Shown piece by piece: positions 23,583-40,159 of a DNA stretch of 64,000 nucleotides. The translations under genes and the position numbers were made by a program. Position 1 is the stretch's first letter, and each line of letters begins with the position of its first letter. The DNA lies in NCBI RefSeq assembly GCF_037975245.1, contig NC_092574.1, positions 24,655,713 through 24,719,712 on the forward strand, read 5' to 3'. The notes below the pieces were generated by a model. The model was not told the origin of the DNA, made no database searches, and was given only the letters and a program-made list of their open reading frames with translations. The DNA is from Apostichopus japonicus (lineage: Eukaryota; Echinodermata; Holothuroidea; Aspidochirotida; Stichopodidae).

Positions 23583-26500
23583 TGAAGACATTCATTATGT
23601 AATTCAGAAAATCCGAAGTCAATTGTAACTTGTTTCTGATAAAGAAAAAGATGTTTCCGTGTTGCATGGTGGTTAAGTAAAAGAAGATTTGTTCCACGGT
23701 ATAGGACATGCTATTTATGCGGTTAGTATGTGTTAGGGAATATTGAGAGTATATGAATGTTTAGCTGTGACATGCTACTCAGAGTAAATCCATTTACGTT
23801 TAGTTTTAAGATAATTAAACGCTTCATAACTGGTCGTCCACGCAGCAGATATATTTATTTCCAGAATCATAATCTTAAATAACAAAGTAAACCAAGCTAA
23901 CCATTATCCTTACATCAATGTGATTACCTCAAATCGGAGATGGTTTATCTTGTTCTTTAAATAACAGCAGTTATATCAACTTAAAAGTGTATAATTCAGA
24001 GTTGAATTACATAATTCTCAAAGTCTTGGCAGTTTAAGTTGTATCACTTGTAACATTTAACGTACGAAAACATCATCGGTTTATTACATCTTTCTCATGA
24101 GATATTCAACTGGTTTGACATTTCGGTAAACAAAAACTGAAGAATAAAGTAACATGATGTACATACCTAAATTCCCCAGACACATGAAACTTTACATGTA
24201 GAAAGTCTTCTTTAAAACTATATTTTTGTGGACACGTTAATGAAAGTGTTGCTTTAAAAGAGTATTAGGACATACAACCATCATTTAATGTATGTATGTA
24301 CGTAAGTGTGGTAGTTGAATAATAATAATATAACAACCGCTCTCCCATTCTGTAAAAAACCAAGCTCGAAAACCGCAGTATTCGTATATGAAACGCATTA
24401 ACTCTCAACCAAATGTACTGAGCGACATACGATAAGTCTTACTTGGAATTAATAACATCTCCAGGACCCTGGTTTGTATTTTAACAATATCTTCGTATTC
24501 CCATGCACTGAAGGGATCATCTTACCAATCGTCATTAACGCATCTCTTTATATACCCTTGTAAAGTATATATGAAACGGAAATCATTGAGGCGTTGATAT
24601 TATATGTACTCTTATATATTGCGTACAAGGCAGCAGCTAGAATATCTGTGTAAAGTCTTGTTGTAGGCCACACGTTTGTACATGCTTGTAACAACTACAA
24701 ACAGATCATTATTGGGTGGTGCATCCATAAAGTTCAAATTCACTTAGCATCGTGAAAGGTTGACAAGTTTTATGAGCCTGTTTTTGGAAAAGGTCGCGCT
24801 TCGAGTGCAGTATTCATTACGATCTGCAGTGTTGCGAATGAGGAAATTTTAACGTTTATTCTAAACTAGTTGAATGGTGTTGGATACAATACGATCCTTA
24901 AAGCATTCGTTGGTTATGAATATTCATGATTGATATTAAGTGGTTAGCCAATCAAAGTTTGCTTTTCATTGGCTTTCGTGCAGTTGTGTGTGTTTGATAT
25001 TGATGGGTTCCCGAGCGTCCTCTCTGACTGCACTGCGTACTTGCTTTAAAGAAATGGATATTTACAGCAGTCATTTATTTCTGCTCGCACCTCTTCACGT
25101 TGACAGTTGGACATTTATAAACAAATTGCTCTATTAGCTTCAAGCCTATGTTTAACAATTATGAATTTTTAATGAAAATTCACATAAAACTTCACAGAAC
25201 AAACTACTGTGGCTAAAGGTAAAAAGTTAAGTTACATTATGGAAAACGTGCATGCAATTTGTACATATTGATTTTGGTCAAATTTTTGCGACAGAAACAC
25301 ACGAACTTAACAAATTTAGAGACATGTTTTATTGCCACCACGTTTCTGAAATAAGTAATAAAATTTGCACTTTAGTTTTTCAAGTCTGCGACTACTGTCG
25401 GTGTTAGAAGAACAGCCATAAAACCTCCCACCGCTTTTCTTTACAATTAACCTATTTAAGAACTATATTATCAAAAGTGGATCATTACTCTTTGCGGGGT
25501 AAAGAGGCAAGTTCGATGGAACAATATATGACGACAAGACGTATAGCCTAACCTGCTAAACATTTTGAAAAGCTGAACTCAGCAACTGGCCATTTGCTAG
25601 TTACCACTAGGGTCGTGAAGACTTTACAAAATGTATATTACTCAAAACTTGACTGAAATAACTTGTTTTCGGTCACAGCTACTTAACATGAGTAAATGAT
25701 GTCAAATCGGCCGCAAATAAATTTCAGTTAAGATACGCAAATGTTTCATGAAATTACTCCTACTGGAACGAATACTCTATAATGATTTTTTTTTTACAAT
25801 TTTGACACAAAAAGCCAGAATTATCAAACGTGAATAAGAGTTGAGTCACGAACAGTCTGTTTCATATTATATCAACAAAGAATGTTCCCTTTAATTTGCA
25901 CAATATCCATCATTCAATGTCCTTCGCTGACACAAGTATAAGGCAGTGTAAACACCCATTATCAAATACTGATGTAATCATTTTCAATAAGTGTAATACG
26001 TGGAAAAAATCTTCAAGTGTATTGAGTTTGCCTACAAAGATCGCTCAGAATATCGTCACAATCTCGGAATGAGATTTCGTCTTTACAATTCTAAAGGATG
26101 TGTATTGATCTGCGGTAAACCACAACGTACTTAAGGGACAGCTGAAAAGACATGGCGACAAAGCGAAACGTGGACAGCACTCCCTTAAAAATGTCTCTCG
26201 TGAACACATTAGTGGGAGGATGAGTTGAAGGTTGCAAATATGAAAGGAAAAAAAGGGGGAAAAACCCTTCAAAACACCAAACCAGAGGTTAATAAAGAGA
26301 ACAGTAGCAATCGATATAATTGAAGAGACTGCCATCTTGAAAAGACAAGTTTTACAACTAGTGACGGATATGAGTAAGTGATGGATGACTTTAAGTCAAG
26401 CCTTTATTTCGGGTCAAGAAATTGTTAAGAACCTCATTAGACAAGTTGTCAAGACCTGCCATGTAAGTCCATTAACCGACCAGGCTATATTTTAGGGTTA

Positions 26501-27878
26501 TATATGCACGTGAGTTGAAATGATTTATATCCAACGTCCTAGAAATGAAGAGGGTTTCCTTTCTCCCAAATAGATTTCGTTGATATCCGACCCGATTTAG
26601 TAACGTGTTGGACATGTAATTTTAAGACCTTGTTGACAATTGCTCTTAAAATGCAACAGGGACGTGTTAGTGAGATGTTTGTAAGTCAAATTAAGTTTCT
26701 GTTTTACTTGCTATATCTTGTGCACATGCCAACTATTGCTGTCTGTTTCATCAACGAAAAAACAAAACAATCATGTGATCATATTGCCAAGCGATTAACA
26801 CAGGGAGTTTAAATACTGTTATACAATACTATATTTGTGTCGTTTTATTTTTGTTGTTAATTCAGGAAAACTGACCGTAAAGCTATAAATTGTCTAATAA
26901 CTGTTTTTGAAAGAACCTCTCCGAAATAGGATCAAGCTAATGTAGACGAGGAAGTTGGTTATTTATGCCCCGTGGTTTAATCTCTCCAATGTTGTGATGT
27001 CATAGACATTGTTAGAGTACATGCACAGCATGCATGCTGGAGAGAAATGCAAAGCGCCCTCGAAACTCCTCTACAAGTATTTATATAGACACAGCAGTCT
27101 GGCGATATAGTTAGTTCGCAAGAAATATAACTACGTTCCTATTTTCATCTGTCCTATTTTTGCTCGGTAACGTATACGGAATACAAAGTGCTGAACATGT
27201 TGAACACTGTAAAACAAAGTAAACATACTTACTAATATGATAAACAAGATGGTTAGAATGAGATATAACAAGAATGGTACAATTCATCAAAAGTGATACT
27301 AACAAGATCAAAAACACTGCACGGTGGGAGGAGCCGTCATTGCAATGTTAGAATGTAGTTTAACTATTAACAGTTAACTGCATCTTGTTCCAGCCTACCA
27401 GCAGCAGCTTATATAAAACAATAAAAAGAATCACTAAGTATTACTGCTATTCCACTGTTGCACATCTCTTGCACATGTCTTTCTTGTATATATGAGGGTT
27501 GACATTTTGCAACACTATTGAAACTCTGATGCTTCCTGTATGTATGTTTACAGGCATTCAAGAGCAATAAATCAACAAGCAGCAATATAAATGGCATCCA
27601 TTAGTATGTTGTTGAGAGTTCTCTTCCCATTGCCATAGTTTAAAACAAAGATAAACATTCCATCAGCTCTACTAAAGCCTGCACATTACTCTGATCTTTT
27701 TTTTTTCAAATGATTGAAAACTCAGACTATGACGTCACGTCATTTACGTATATATCACTCAAGGGAAGCAAATCTCCTTGTTTAGAAATGATCATATACA
27801 TTTGTTTTCCCTTAGAAAGACAAAGTTTACAATACTTTGTTGCAGAAAATGATTAAAACTATGGACTTTTATTGAATA
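23583..27878. other. No gene or element recognised
   Basis: About 4.3 kb of AT-rich DNA with only short frames (under 100 codons) and no recognised domain or repeat boundary. Confidence 0.5.
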
Positions 27879-27906
27879 ATATATATATTTATATATATAT
27901 ATATAT

Positions 27907-27939
<33 letters not shown>

Positions 27940-27941
27940 AT
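27879..27941. repeat. (TA)n microsatellite with AT-rich interruptions
   Basis: About 63 bp of TA dinucleotide with TTTATA and TTATATA interruptions, followed by T-rich repeats (TTTTTTTAACATTTT twice). Confidence 0.92.
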
Positions 27942-27959
27942 AACACTTTTTTTAACATT

Positions 27960-31686
<3,727 letters not shown>

Positions 31687-31689
31687 CTT

Positions 31690-34600
31690 GGTGACTTATG
31701 CCAAGAAACATTTGCTTTCTTCAGTCTGTGGTATGGTAGCAATATCATTACTGTTTTGGTGGCTTTTATAGTATCGACTCTTTCAGGGATAATCGTTTTG
31801 CTAGGAAGCATTCCGTGATATTCGCAGAGAAGCATGATATTTCGGTGGCATTCAATGTTACACAATTTCTCTATATATAGAATTACCACTTTGGTGACAT
31901 ATTTTTTTGCAGTCTGTGAAGTGAGTTTAATAGTACAAAGGAAACAAAACACATTTCAGCTGCCGGGAATTGCATCATGATGACATCATCCACCAGGCTG
32001 TTGCCAGATGCATTATACAGTGTGTAACTTAAATTGCCATGTATATATCCGTCCCTTTAATATCAGCGAACCATAACAACCTGCCGAAGCTAAAAACGAT
32101 GCATATACCTTGCTTTTAAAGCCAGTTTCTATGTTCCAAAGAAAACTTGACATCAGGCAACGTAGACAAAGTTTGTAGAAGGACTTTGGCCTACGTCAAG
32201 AACAAAGTCCTCTCTTTCTTCTTCGGGAGGCTACTCAAGAGCCAGATTTATATGTTTTATATACTTTGGTTGACCCGTTGTTTTATAATTATACGAAATT
32301 TTGGTTAAATAAACAACAATCGTGTTCACAGTCCAAAATTGCCTTATTAGAATTTGGAAAAATAATTTATTTTGTCAATCGTTAAATCTCATCTGCAGTT
32401 ACGGACCATTTGCCGTCAACTCTGTGGTCTATCGGTATTACTGTGAAAAGATGGTCCAGGGGAAAATTTGGTTCTTTCTTAATATAAGCATCATGTTGAA
32501 ATTTGATATGAATTTCCATTACTTTCCATTACAATCCAAATTTCAACTGTTAAGATTGAGATATATCACTTTTAAATGCACCTCATTCATCTCATTAAGA
32601 TAAATAAAGTTGGGAACTCTACCCAAGTCAAGGCCAAAACAAAAGAGTGAAAAACAGAGCTAGACGAAGCATTTTTGTCGTCAATTTGTAAATATGAAAT
32701 CTCACCTGTTTGCTTTGCGTTCACTTTTGCTACAAACTGCGTCAATTTCATCCATTCGGCATCACGACAAAGTGACGTAGAAACTGAATGCATGCATATT
32801 TCAGATAATTTTGTTCTTCTTCCATCAGTCACAAACAAATTCTCCGTTGGACTTCCTTTTAATCGATTATATCTGACATTGTTTATGGTGAGGCCCTATG
32901 CGTACATTCATTTGATTCTGTCTATAAATCCCCCTTTTTTTCATTATTCTCTCTCTGAACCTCTGTTTTTGTTTAGAACAGTACATACATAGTAGCATCC
33001 AAATCACGGAAAGGTGTTTTGCTACGACACATTATACATATAGCTTGACAAAGCTCAATTAACAACTCTGAAGTGAAACAAAATTACCGGTAGGAGCCAA
33101 AAATGCCTGGAGGCATTCATTCCAATTGATCAACTTTTAAAAGTAGAGTGATGGAAGAAAATTGGGAAAGACGAAACCAAATTGGAAATAAATTGAATGA
33201 TTCTTCGTAATATTACTAATGACTATGTGCCTACGTATTTTTGTTCTAAAACTTTATCTTGTTTCCCTTGAGGGTGTCCGAAAATCTTGAACGCAAGATG
33301 GTAATCGAAGCAAATAAAGGATGTATAAATTCGTCTTGCAGGTCGAAGAGGCCACCTGAATAGGGCGAACCATCGTAACCCCCGTATGTAGAACTATCGT
33401 GCGACAGGACGGAGCATTTACACAAACTGATGAGAAAGGTAGTCATGATACGTGACAGCGTCCAAATTACATAAACCTTGAGTAATAATCCAGCATTTCC
33501 GAATCGACATCGAAGATGAAAAAGGTAACCACTGCCAGGTAAATTCTCCTTGTAAAACCAATGCCGGTTGACGTGACTATACCAGACAGTTAATATTGGT
33601 TAGCATTGCCTTGAGGTTAATATAAGAGCGTACCTGGGTAAAACGTTAGCTTTAAAAATAAAATCGATTAGGAAGCAACCCAAGTTTACCCAATAACCGG
33701 GATGGACAAGGTCAGTATTTTGTATGCGTCTTTTAGAATTGTTTAAAATTACACCCAATCAGGCAAAAAGATACCATGGAAGTAATAGCCTGGAGAAACA
33801 AAGTGGTGACGATCGGTCATGACATGGTTATACCAGGGAGTTGTCATGGTCATGTCTTTGTAGACCAATTATTTACACCATTAAACGTTCATGCCAACTT
33901 TAAAACAAAATAAAGAACCTCTCATAATGCATTTTCTCAGATAACATTTGTACCATTACTGCTTACCATCCATTCTTTGAAATGGCAATATTCTATTACC
34001 ACCTGGCTCAATACACTCTCTTTCCATTTTAATATTGCAGGCATACGAAATGAAGTATGAAAGGGAATATTAATGTTTATATACTGCCGGAAGCTATATA
34101 ACATTCCCTTTACAGCTTATAGTTAAACTATACGTTAATGATAAGCAAGCCGGTTGGAGCCAGGTTCCAAATGAACGCCTGCAGAAATATAATTATAACT
34201 TCCAATTCATCAGCACATCGCCTGCATAAAGACAACAAAGATACCCATCAATGTGTACAGTCCGATGGATTTGATGATGATACCAGTGGTAAAGGTTTAC
34301 TGCGACTCAAAATCAGAGACTGCCAAACGAAATCACATTACAAGAACGGCGGGTCTGTAAAAGGGGTATTTCAGTGTCAGAAAAAAGACAGTCAATAATG
34401 TAGGATGTTCCAATAGATCGACATTGTATTGCCTGAGACAGTGCGAAAACCATCTGTGGCGATGTTAATGGCTGCGATTAATTTCCACGCGCATTGCACT
34501 AATAACCAAGTACTAGTAAACGGACAGTACTTCTTTCACAGACATTAAGATGTGATGACACATGCGAGAAAGTGAATACATATAGTAGCAAGAAAACACA

Positions 34601-35210
34601 ACATAAAGCAACCCATGTATGCACATGACAATTTATAGGTGCATTTTAGCTGAAAAGGATGTGTTGAAGATCCAACGATTTCCATGAGTATCAATTTCTT
34701 CTCATCACAATCACTTTAACTACACCATGTCTACATCTTACACGATGTGTTACGACAAAGCGGCTCGGAGCCATTTTGAAGCTATAGTGACTGCTAGTCC
34801 CATTCTGGAGACAAATTTTTAATAAAGGTCAGACCACGACAATTGATTACTTACAGTTAATACAAATAGTAAAAATACTTTCGTATCTGCAAGATAAACA
34901 ACATGTTAAATGACCATAAGAATAATTACTAGATCATTATGTCATGTCAGGTCAAGTGGAGTGGTGGGATGGCTTTTTATATTAAATTGAATAAAATTCG
35001 ATTAAACACTCAGGTTATTGTCTCTACCAGAAAATGTTGAACTTATTTAGATAATGGGACGGTAGTATTGATTCTTACCAAATTTTTACACTAAATTGAT
35101 GTATATTATTTTCTCATTACCGTGTCACATACACTTGCCGCAAAAACCCGGTACACACAGAGAGCACAGTTTCACTGTAAATCTTAAAGTTTTGCACCAA
35201 AGACTGGATC
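31690..35210. other. No gene or element recognised
   Basis: Only short frames. The longest (about 105 codons near 32675-32992 +) has no motif and no matching splice context. Confidence 0.5.
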
Positions 35211-35216
35211 GTACTG

Positions 35217-35339
35217 TAAATCGGTAGCATGTGCTATTATGATTACAGTAAGAACTGATGATATGTGTAATCCCAACAAATCCAGTTTGATGCATTTGTT
35301 GGGATTACACATATCCTAGTAGCACATGCTACCGATTTA
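35217..35339. repeat. Two-part hairpin with asymmetric bulge
   Basis: The outer stem is TAAATCGGTAGCATGTGCTA (35217-35236) with its exact complement at 35320-35339. The inner stem is ATATGTGTAATCCCAACAAA (35261-35280) with its exact complement at 35295-35314. The loop is 14 nt. A 24-nt bulge on the left side faces only 5 nt on the right. Both 20-bp stems are perfect, which argues for recent origin or selection. It may be a foldback MITE with an insertion in one arm. Confidence 0.9.
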
Positions 35340-36731
35340 TCAGATTTGTCAGCACAATCCAGTATTCACTGTGGTACGTTACAAATTACAGTAGCTACGG
35401 TATAATATCTGTGTGGATAGGCTGCCGCAAAATATTGCTGGTGTGCACCACTTCCGACGCCATCAAAGCACTTCAACTAGACCGGGAAAATGTCTTTCTT
35501 TGGGTTTTAACAGTGGACGTGTGTCTATTATAATACATTTACAAACCACAGCACGTGCGTGGTGCACGACCTACAACCAAGCATGACCGATAAGTTTTAT
35601 GAATTACAAACTCAAACATATTGCGCATTGTTGATTTCGGATTGATATGAACGATATTCAACATCTTTGTATGGTCAAGTTTGATTGGTTAGTTTGCTTT
35701 GTGCGTCACATCCGGATATCGCACCTGACAAGTTTGATCACAGTTAATGTGTGATGATAGGTAAAAAAGAAGCCTATCGTCACGTTACGCGGAAATGGTA
35801 GCAAGAATTTTTATTTTAGCTTGATTGTCAAATTTAACATGTCTGTGTAAGACCAAAGAGGTTGTCTGAACTCTACAATTGTAGACCAATAATAGACTTT
35901 TACAGAACATTTTCTACGAAAAAAAAACCTTTTCCTGTCTCATTCGCGTCATGACAGAAGGTTGTAGATTATAAATCACTGCTGATATATACACTAATTG
36001 GTGCCATCCGCTAGTTGATGTCAAAAGAAAGAAGCGCTCGATGACAAGGATCGAGATAAACAAAACAACGAATTATCGTTTGATAGGCGGTAAAATTAAC
36101 CTAGCAACACAAATGCTTCAAGTGTTAACCTTCATTGCATTTCGGTTTAGCAGTATATTGTAATATATTGGTAATGGCGTATGATTAATGAGTGAATTTG
36201 TTTGTTCACACAGCCAAGATACAGACATAAAATATATTGCTGGTTTCTTGACTAATTATGCCTCGGTTTGAATTGGACCAGTCCGGGAAAATAGACATTG
36301 TTTCCCAACGTAAAGTAAAAGATAAAGGATAATTAAAAGGATCCATTTATTGTATGTAATGAACGTGTGATCAACGCCAAATAAGGGCCTATATTCTCTC
36401 CAATTCAATTTTGCGATTATTATTGTACGGACGTTGATTTCGTAATAGATATCATCTTCAACTATTCGACGGTTGAAGTTATTGTTATTATTATTATTTA
36501 TTATTATTGTAATTTCGAAACAGGAAAAAGATGACTGTAACATGAAATATCACTGGTATACAGACGTATCGTATTGCAGAAATGGAGTCAAAGATTAAAC
36601 TATACAAACAGGCTCTCTGCGGAGCTTGTCTCAATATAACTATTTATAACATCGTGATCCAAATTGGTTTTCATCCGCACACAAACATCCCTACCTGCCT
36701 GTTCCTCCACCTTACCACCGACACTATCTGC

Positions 36732-37114
36732 CTGTAGAACAAGGGCGTAGGAACCGGGGGGGGGGGGCTGGGGGGCGCTAGCCCCCCCCAGTGAAAAATG
36801 TGGGGGGCGGAAGTATCATTCCGCCCCCCGCTCCGCAAGTCAGAAAACCCCTTTTTCATTTCCAAATGAGAAAAAAATCTCATTTGGAGCACCAAATTGC
36901 ATTTAAGGCCAGGTGAAAATGCAAAATTCTTTACAAAATGGAGTGGGAGTTGAAGTGTGCTATATTGCACCAAATTGCATCTGAGGCCACCTGGAAATGC
37001 AAAAAAATCCAAAGGGGAGGGGGACACCCCTTCCTCTTAGACCCCTCCCCCAGGCCGGCCATCAGTCTTCAGCCCCCCCACTCAAAAGTACCTTCCTACG
37101 CCACTGCTGTAGAA
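36732..37114. mobile_element. Non-autonomous hAT-like MITE with 8-bp TSD
   Basis: CTGTAGAA occurs at 36732-36739 and 37107-37114. Just inside are CAAGGGCGTAGGAACC (36740 on) and, on the - strand, CAGTGGCGTAGGAAGG (from 37106): shared CARKGGCGTAGGAA ends. An 8-bp duplication with CAG-type ends is the hAT hallmark. The 367-bp interior is G- and C-homopolymer rich (GGGGGGCGCTAGCCCCCCC near 36776) and has two similar internal phrases (AAATTGCATTTAAGGCCAGGTG / AAATTGCATCTGAGGCCACCTG). It encodes no transposase, so it would depend on one made elsewhere. Open frames across it are repeat artefacts. Confidence 0.85.
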
Positions 37115-38430
37115 CATTGTGGCCACCACAACAGCCTGGTCCGATCCCTTAAAAGCGTTTCCTTACATTCTCTCCTGTCAGTATTTCTGCAATCATATCA
37201 CGCACTATGTCACATTGACTGAGTAAATATATCTTTCGGCGGCACCTGTATAATGATTTACATTGGATTATATCCTTGTTATGCTCATTCCGTCTTTCAC
37301 ATTTCCTAGAAAACGTGATAAAAACAGTGTCAATTCAATGACAGAAGCAAAGTGCCCCAAGTGAACTATCTTGGAATCTCTTTTATCCGTGATCTAGAAG
37401 AGAATTCATTTTTTGAACTATTATATTAAAACCACTTGGAATAGATAGCATCAAATTATAAACACAAAAATTAAAATTATAGCATTTAAAAGAAAAGGCA
37501 CTGAAGACAAACAAGCCCTGCACCAAGCTAAGGGATATTTTCTGTTTATTAGATATCATGGCATAAATGTCATTTCAAGGATTCTCAGTTTATGAAACTG
37601 TAATGATTAGGTATCGCAAGAGATGAATACGCCCCCCCCCCCCCATTTCAAGATTCAAACTGTCTCTTTGTAATGCAATTAAAGATATTACGTCGGAAAA
37701 AATAGATTAACAAGGCAGTTATTAAATGGATGGCAAATCTTGCAAATTAAAGAAACAACTGGTACGATGCAATATATATATAGTTTGTCGTCTTTAAAAA
37801 CTGACAAAGATGGTTATTATAAAACATAAACTTAATTGGTTTAAGCTTCATCATGTTACCAGCATGAGTTACATATCTAGTCTGAATGAAACATAAAAAT
37901 GTTATATAGTACCCACGAGACTGAACAGGATATGACTGTCTGTATACCGTAGAGACGTTAATAGAAGAAGCAAAGAATACATTAATGTAATAGTTGAAAC
38001 CTAAGAATAAGCCAGAAGAGGATAGGAAACATTTAGGGTTTCTAGGAACTAGTTAAACCTGACTTTTATCCAAGAAAAAAAAAACTTTTTGTTAGACGTT
38101 GATAAATTCACCAGCAATAATATTGCTTCTGATGACGTTTGCACTCGGGTATAAAAATATGGTATATATAGGGGAAAAAAACTACGCTATGACTGTCATT
38201 GTCTATGAACCTTCAAAATGTGAGTTAAAAATGTCAAATGCATTGTAATCATACTGCAGATACATAAATTTGAGATAAAAAATAACACAATGAGAAAATT
38301 ATTCTTTGATTGTACTAACTTATGTATTTCATGTTATATTTTAAGACCATGACAATAATCTTAATTTTTGTAGGTTATTATCTTAAATAAAAGGAAAATA
38401 AATACCTTTTGTCCCTGTACAAGAGTGAAT
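37115..38430. other. No gene seen
   Basis: AT-rich DNA with a C-homopolymer near 37631-37644 and poly-A runs. No coding or repeat boundary recognised. Confidence 0.5.
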
Positions 38431-38439
38431 CAGTGAAAC

Positions 38440-39020
38440 AATCACCCCACAACTGCTTGGAGTGTCATTAAGCACCAAAAAGTAACACCATTAAGTGGCT
38501 TACAACACAGTTCTGAGGGGCGTACCAATACGCCCGCTACTGGTTGGAGTGTCATCTATCAACAAGAAGTAACACCATTAAGTGGCTTACAATACAGTTC
38601 TGAGGGGCGTACCAATACGCCCCGCTACTGATTGTAGTGTCACTTATCACCAAGAAGTAACACCATTGAGTGGCTTACAATACAGTTCTGAGGGGCGTAC
38701 CAATACGCCCGCTACTGGTTGGAGTGTCATCTATCAACAAGAAGTAATACCATTAAGTGGCTTACAATACAGTTCTGAGGGGCGTACCAATACGCCCCGC
38801 TACTGATTGTAGTGTCACTTATCACCAAGAAGTAACACCATTGAGTGGCTTACAATACAGTTCTGAGGGGCGTACCAATACGCCCCACTGCTGCTTTGAG
38901 TGTCATTTAGCACCAAGAAGTTACACAATGCAGTTCTGAAATAACATTAATAACACCATTAAGTGGCTAAGAATGCAGTTCTGAAGGGCGTACCAATACG
39001 CCCTTACTGCTTGTATTGTC
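38440..39020 (+). repeat. Palindrome array A, ~87-bp units (CCAA orientation)
   Basis: Six copies of GGGGCGTACCAATACGCCCC or a close variant start at about 38517, 38604, 38692, 38779, 38867 and 38986, spaced 87-88 bp except the last. Each is an 8-bp inverted repeat around CCAA. Spacers share ACTGRTTGKAGTGTCA, ...AGAAGTAACACCATTRAGTG and GCTTACAATACAGTTCTGA. Two spacer versions alternate, giving a ~175-bp higher-order unit. Short frames that repeat through the array are by-products. Confidence 0.92.
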
Positions 39021-39060
39021 ATTTACCACCAAGAAATTACACCATTAATAACAACAGTAA

Positions 39061-39245
39061 GTGATTAATGATTTTGCACCAAAAAAATACAATGATAGGA
39101 GAAGTCATTGTAACCTTGCCCACCCCCCCCCCACTCACCCCCATTAGGCATATAAATACCCCTACTAATGATTTTGCACCAAAAAATACAATGATAGGAG
39201 AAGTCATTGTAACCTTTCCCACCCCCTCCCCCACTCACTCCCACA
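39061..39245 (+). repeat. Tandem duplication between the two arrays
   Basis: TAATGATTTTGCACCAAAAA followed by ATACAATGATAGGAGAAGTC, CATTGTAACC and a C-rich CCCACCCCC tract occurs twice (about 39065-39160 and 39166-39245). It separates array A from the oppositely oriented array B. Confidence 0.85.
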
Positions 39246-39284
39246 CTTATTGTAGCTTGTTTACGAACCAAGAAGATAACCAGA

Positions 39285-40115
39285 ATGCAGTTGGGGCGTA
39301 TTGGTACGCCCCACAGATAGAAACAATCGCTAGTAGGGTGACATTGCTACTAGTTAGGGGCGTATTGGTACGCTCCAAAGATAGAACAATTGCTAGTAGG
39401 GTTATATTGCTACTGGTTAGGGGCGTATTGGTACGCCCCAAAGATATATACAATTTATCATAGAGGTGTATTGCAGCACTTAACTGGTTGGGCGTACTGG
39501 TACGCCCCAAAGATTGAAACAATCGCTAGTAGGGTTATATTGCTACTGGTAAGGGGCGTATTGGTACGCCCCGAAGATATATACAAATAATAGTAGAGGT
39601 GTGTTGCTTCACTTAACTGGTTGGGGCGTACTAATACGCCTAAAGATAGAAACAATCGCTAGTAGGGGTATATTGCTGTTGGTTAGGGGGGTATTGGGAC
39701 GCCCCAAAGATATATACAGGTGTATTGCTACACTAAACTGGTTGGGGCGTGCTGGTTCGCCCCAAAGATAGAAACAGTTTATCATAGAGGTGTATTGCTA
39801 CACTTAACTGGTTGGGGCGTACTGGTTCGCCCCAAAGATAGAAACAATCGCTAGTAGGGTTATATTGCTACTGGTTAGGGGCGTATTGGTACGTCCCAAA
39901 GATATATCCAATTAATAGTAGAGGTGTATTGCAACACTAAACTGGTTCGGGCGTATCGGTACGCCCCAAAGATAAGAACAATTACAAGTAGAGGTGTATT
40001 ACTACACTATATTGGTTGGGGCGTATTGGTACGCCCCAAAGATAGAAATAATTACAAGTAGAGGTGTATTGCTACACTTAACTGGTTGGGGCGTATTGGA
40101 ACGCCCCAAAGATAC
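39285..40115 (+). repeat. Palindrome array B, ~63-70-bp units (TTGG orientation)
   Basis: Thirteen copies of GGGGCGTATTGGTACGCCCC or variants start at about 39293, 39357, 39420, 39490, 39553, 39623, 39686, 39744, 39814, 39878, 39948, 40018 and 40088. The 20-mer is the exact reverse complement of the array A core. Spacers (AAAGATAGAAACAATCGCTA, GTAGAGGTGTATTGCTACAC, TTAACTGGTT) differ in length by 6-12 bp and show more indels than the core. Some cores carry compensated or single changes. Confidence 0.92.
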
Positions 40116-40159
40116 AAACAAATTGTACAATATATCCATTGTGCCCCAAAATGACTATT

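Noticed and set aside
36671-37222. Pro/Gly-rich frames near the G/C runs
   Set aside because: They lie within the hAT-type MITE and come from its homopolymers.
38582-38939. Repeated open frames reading GLQYSSEGRTNTP in the palindrome array
   Set aside because: The frame follows from the tandem unit. Unit length is not kept in multiples of three, and stops recur.
38440-40115. CRISPR-like appearance of the 20-bp repeats with spacers
   Set aside because: The spacers are themselves homologous repeats, no cas-type genes are present, and the genome is eukaryotic in character. It is a palindromic satellite.
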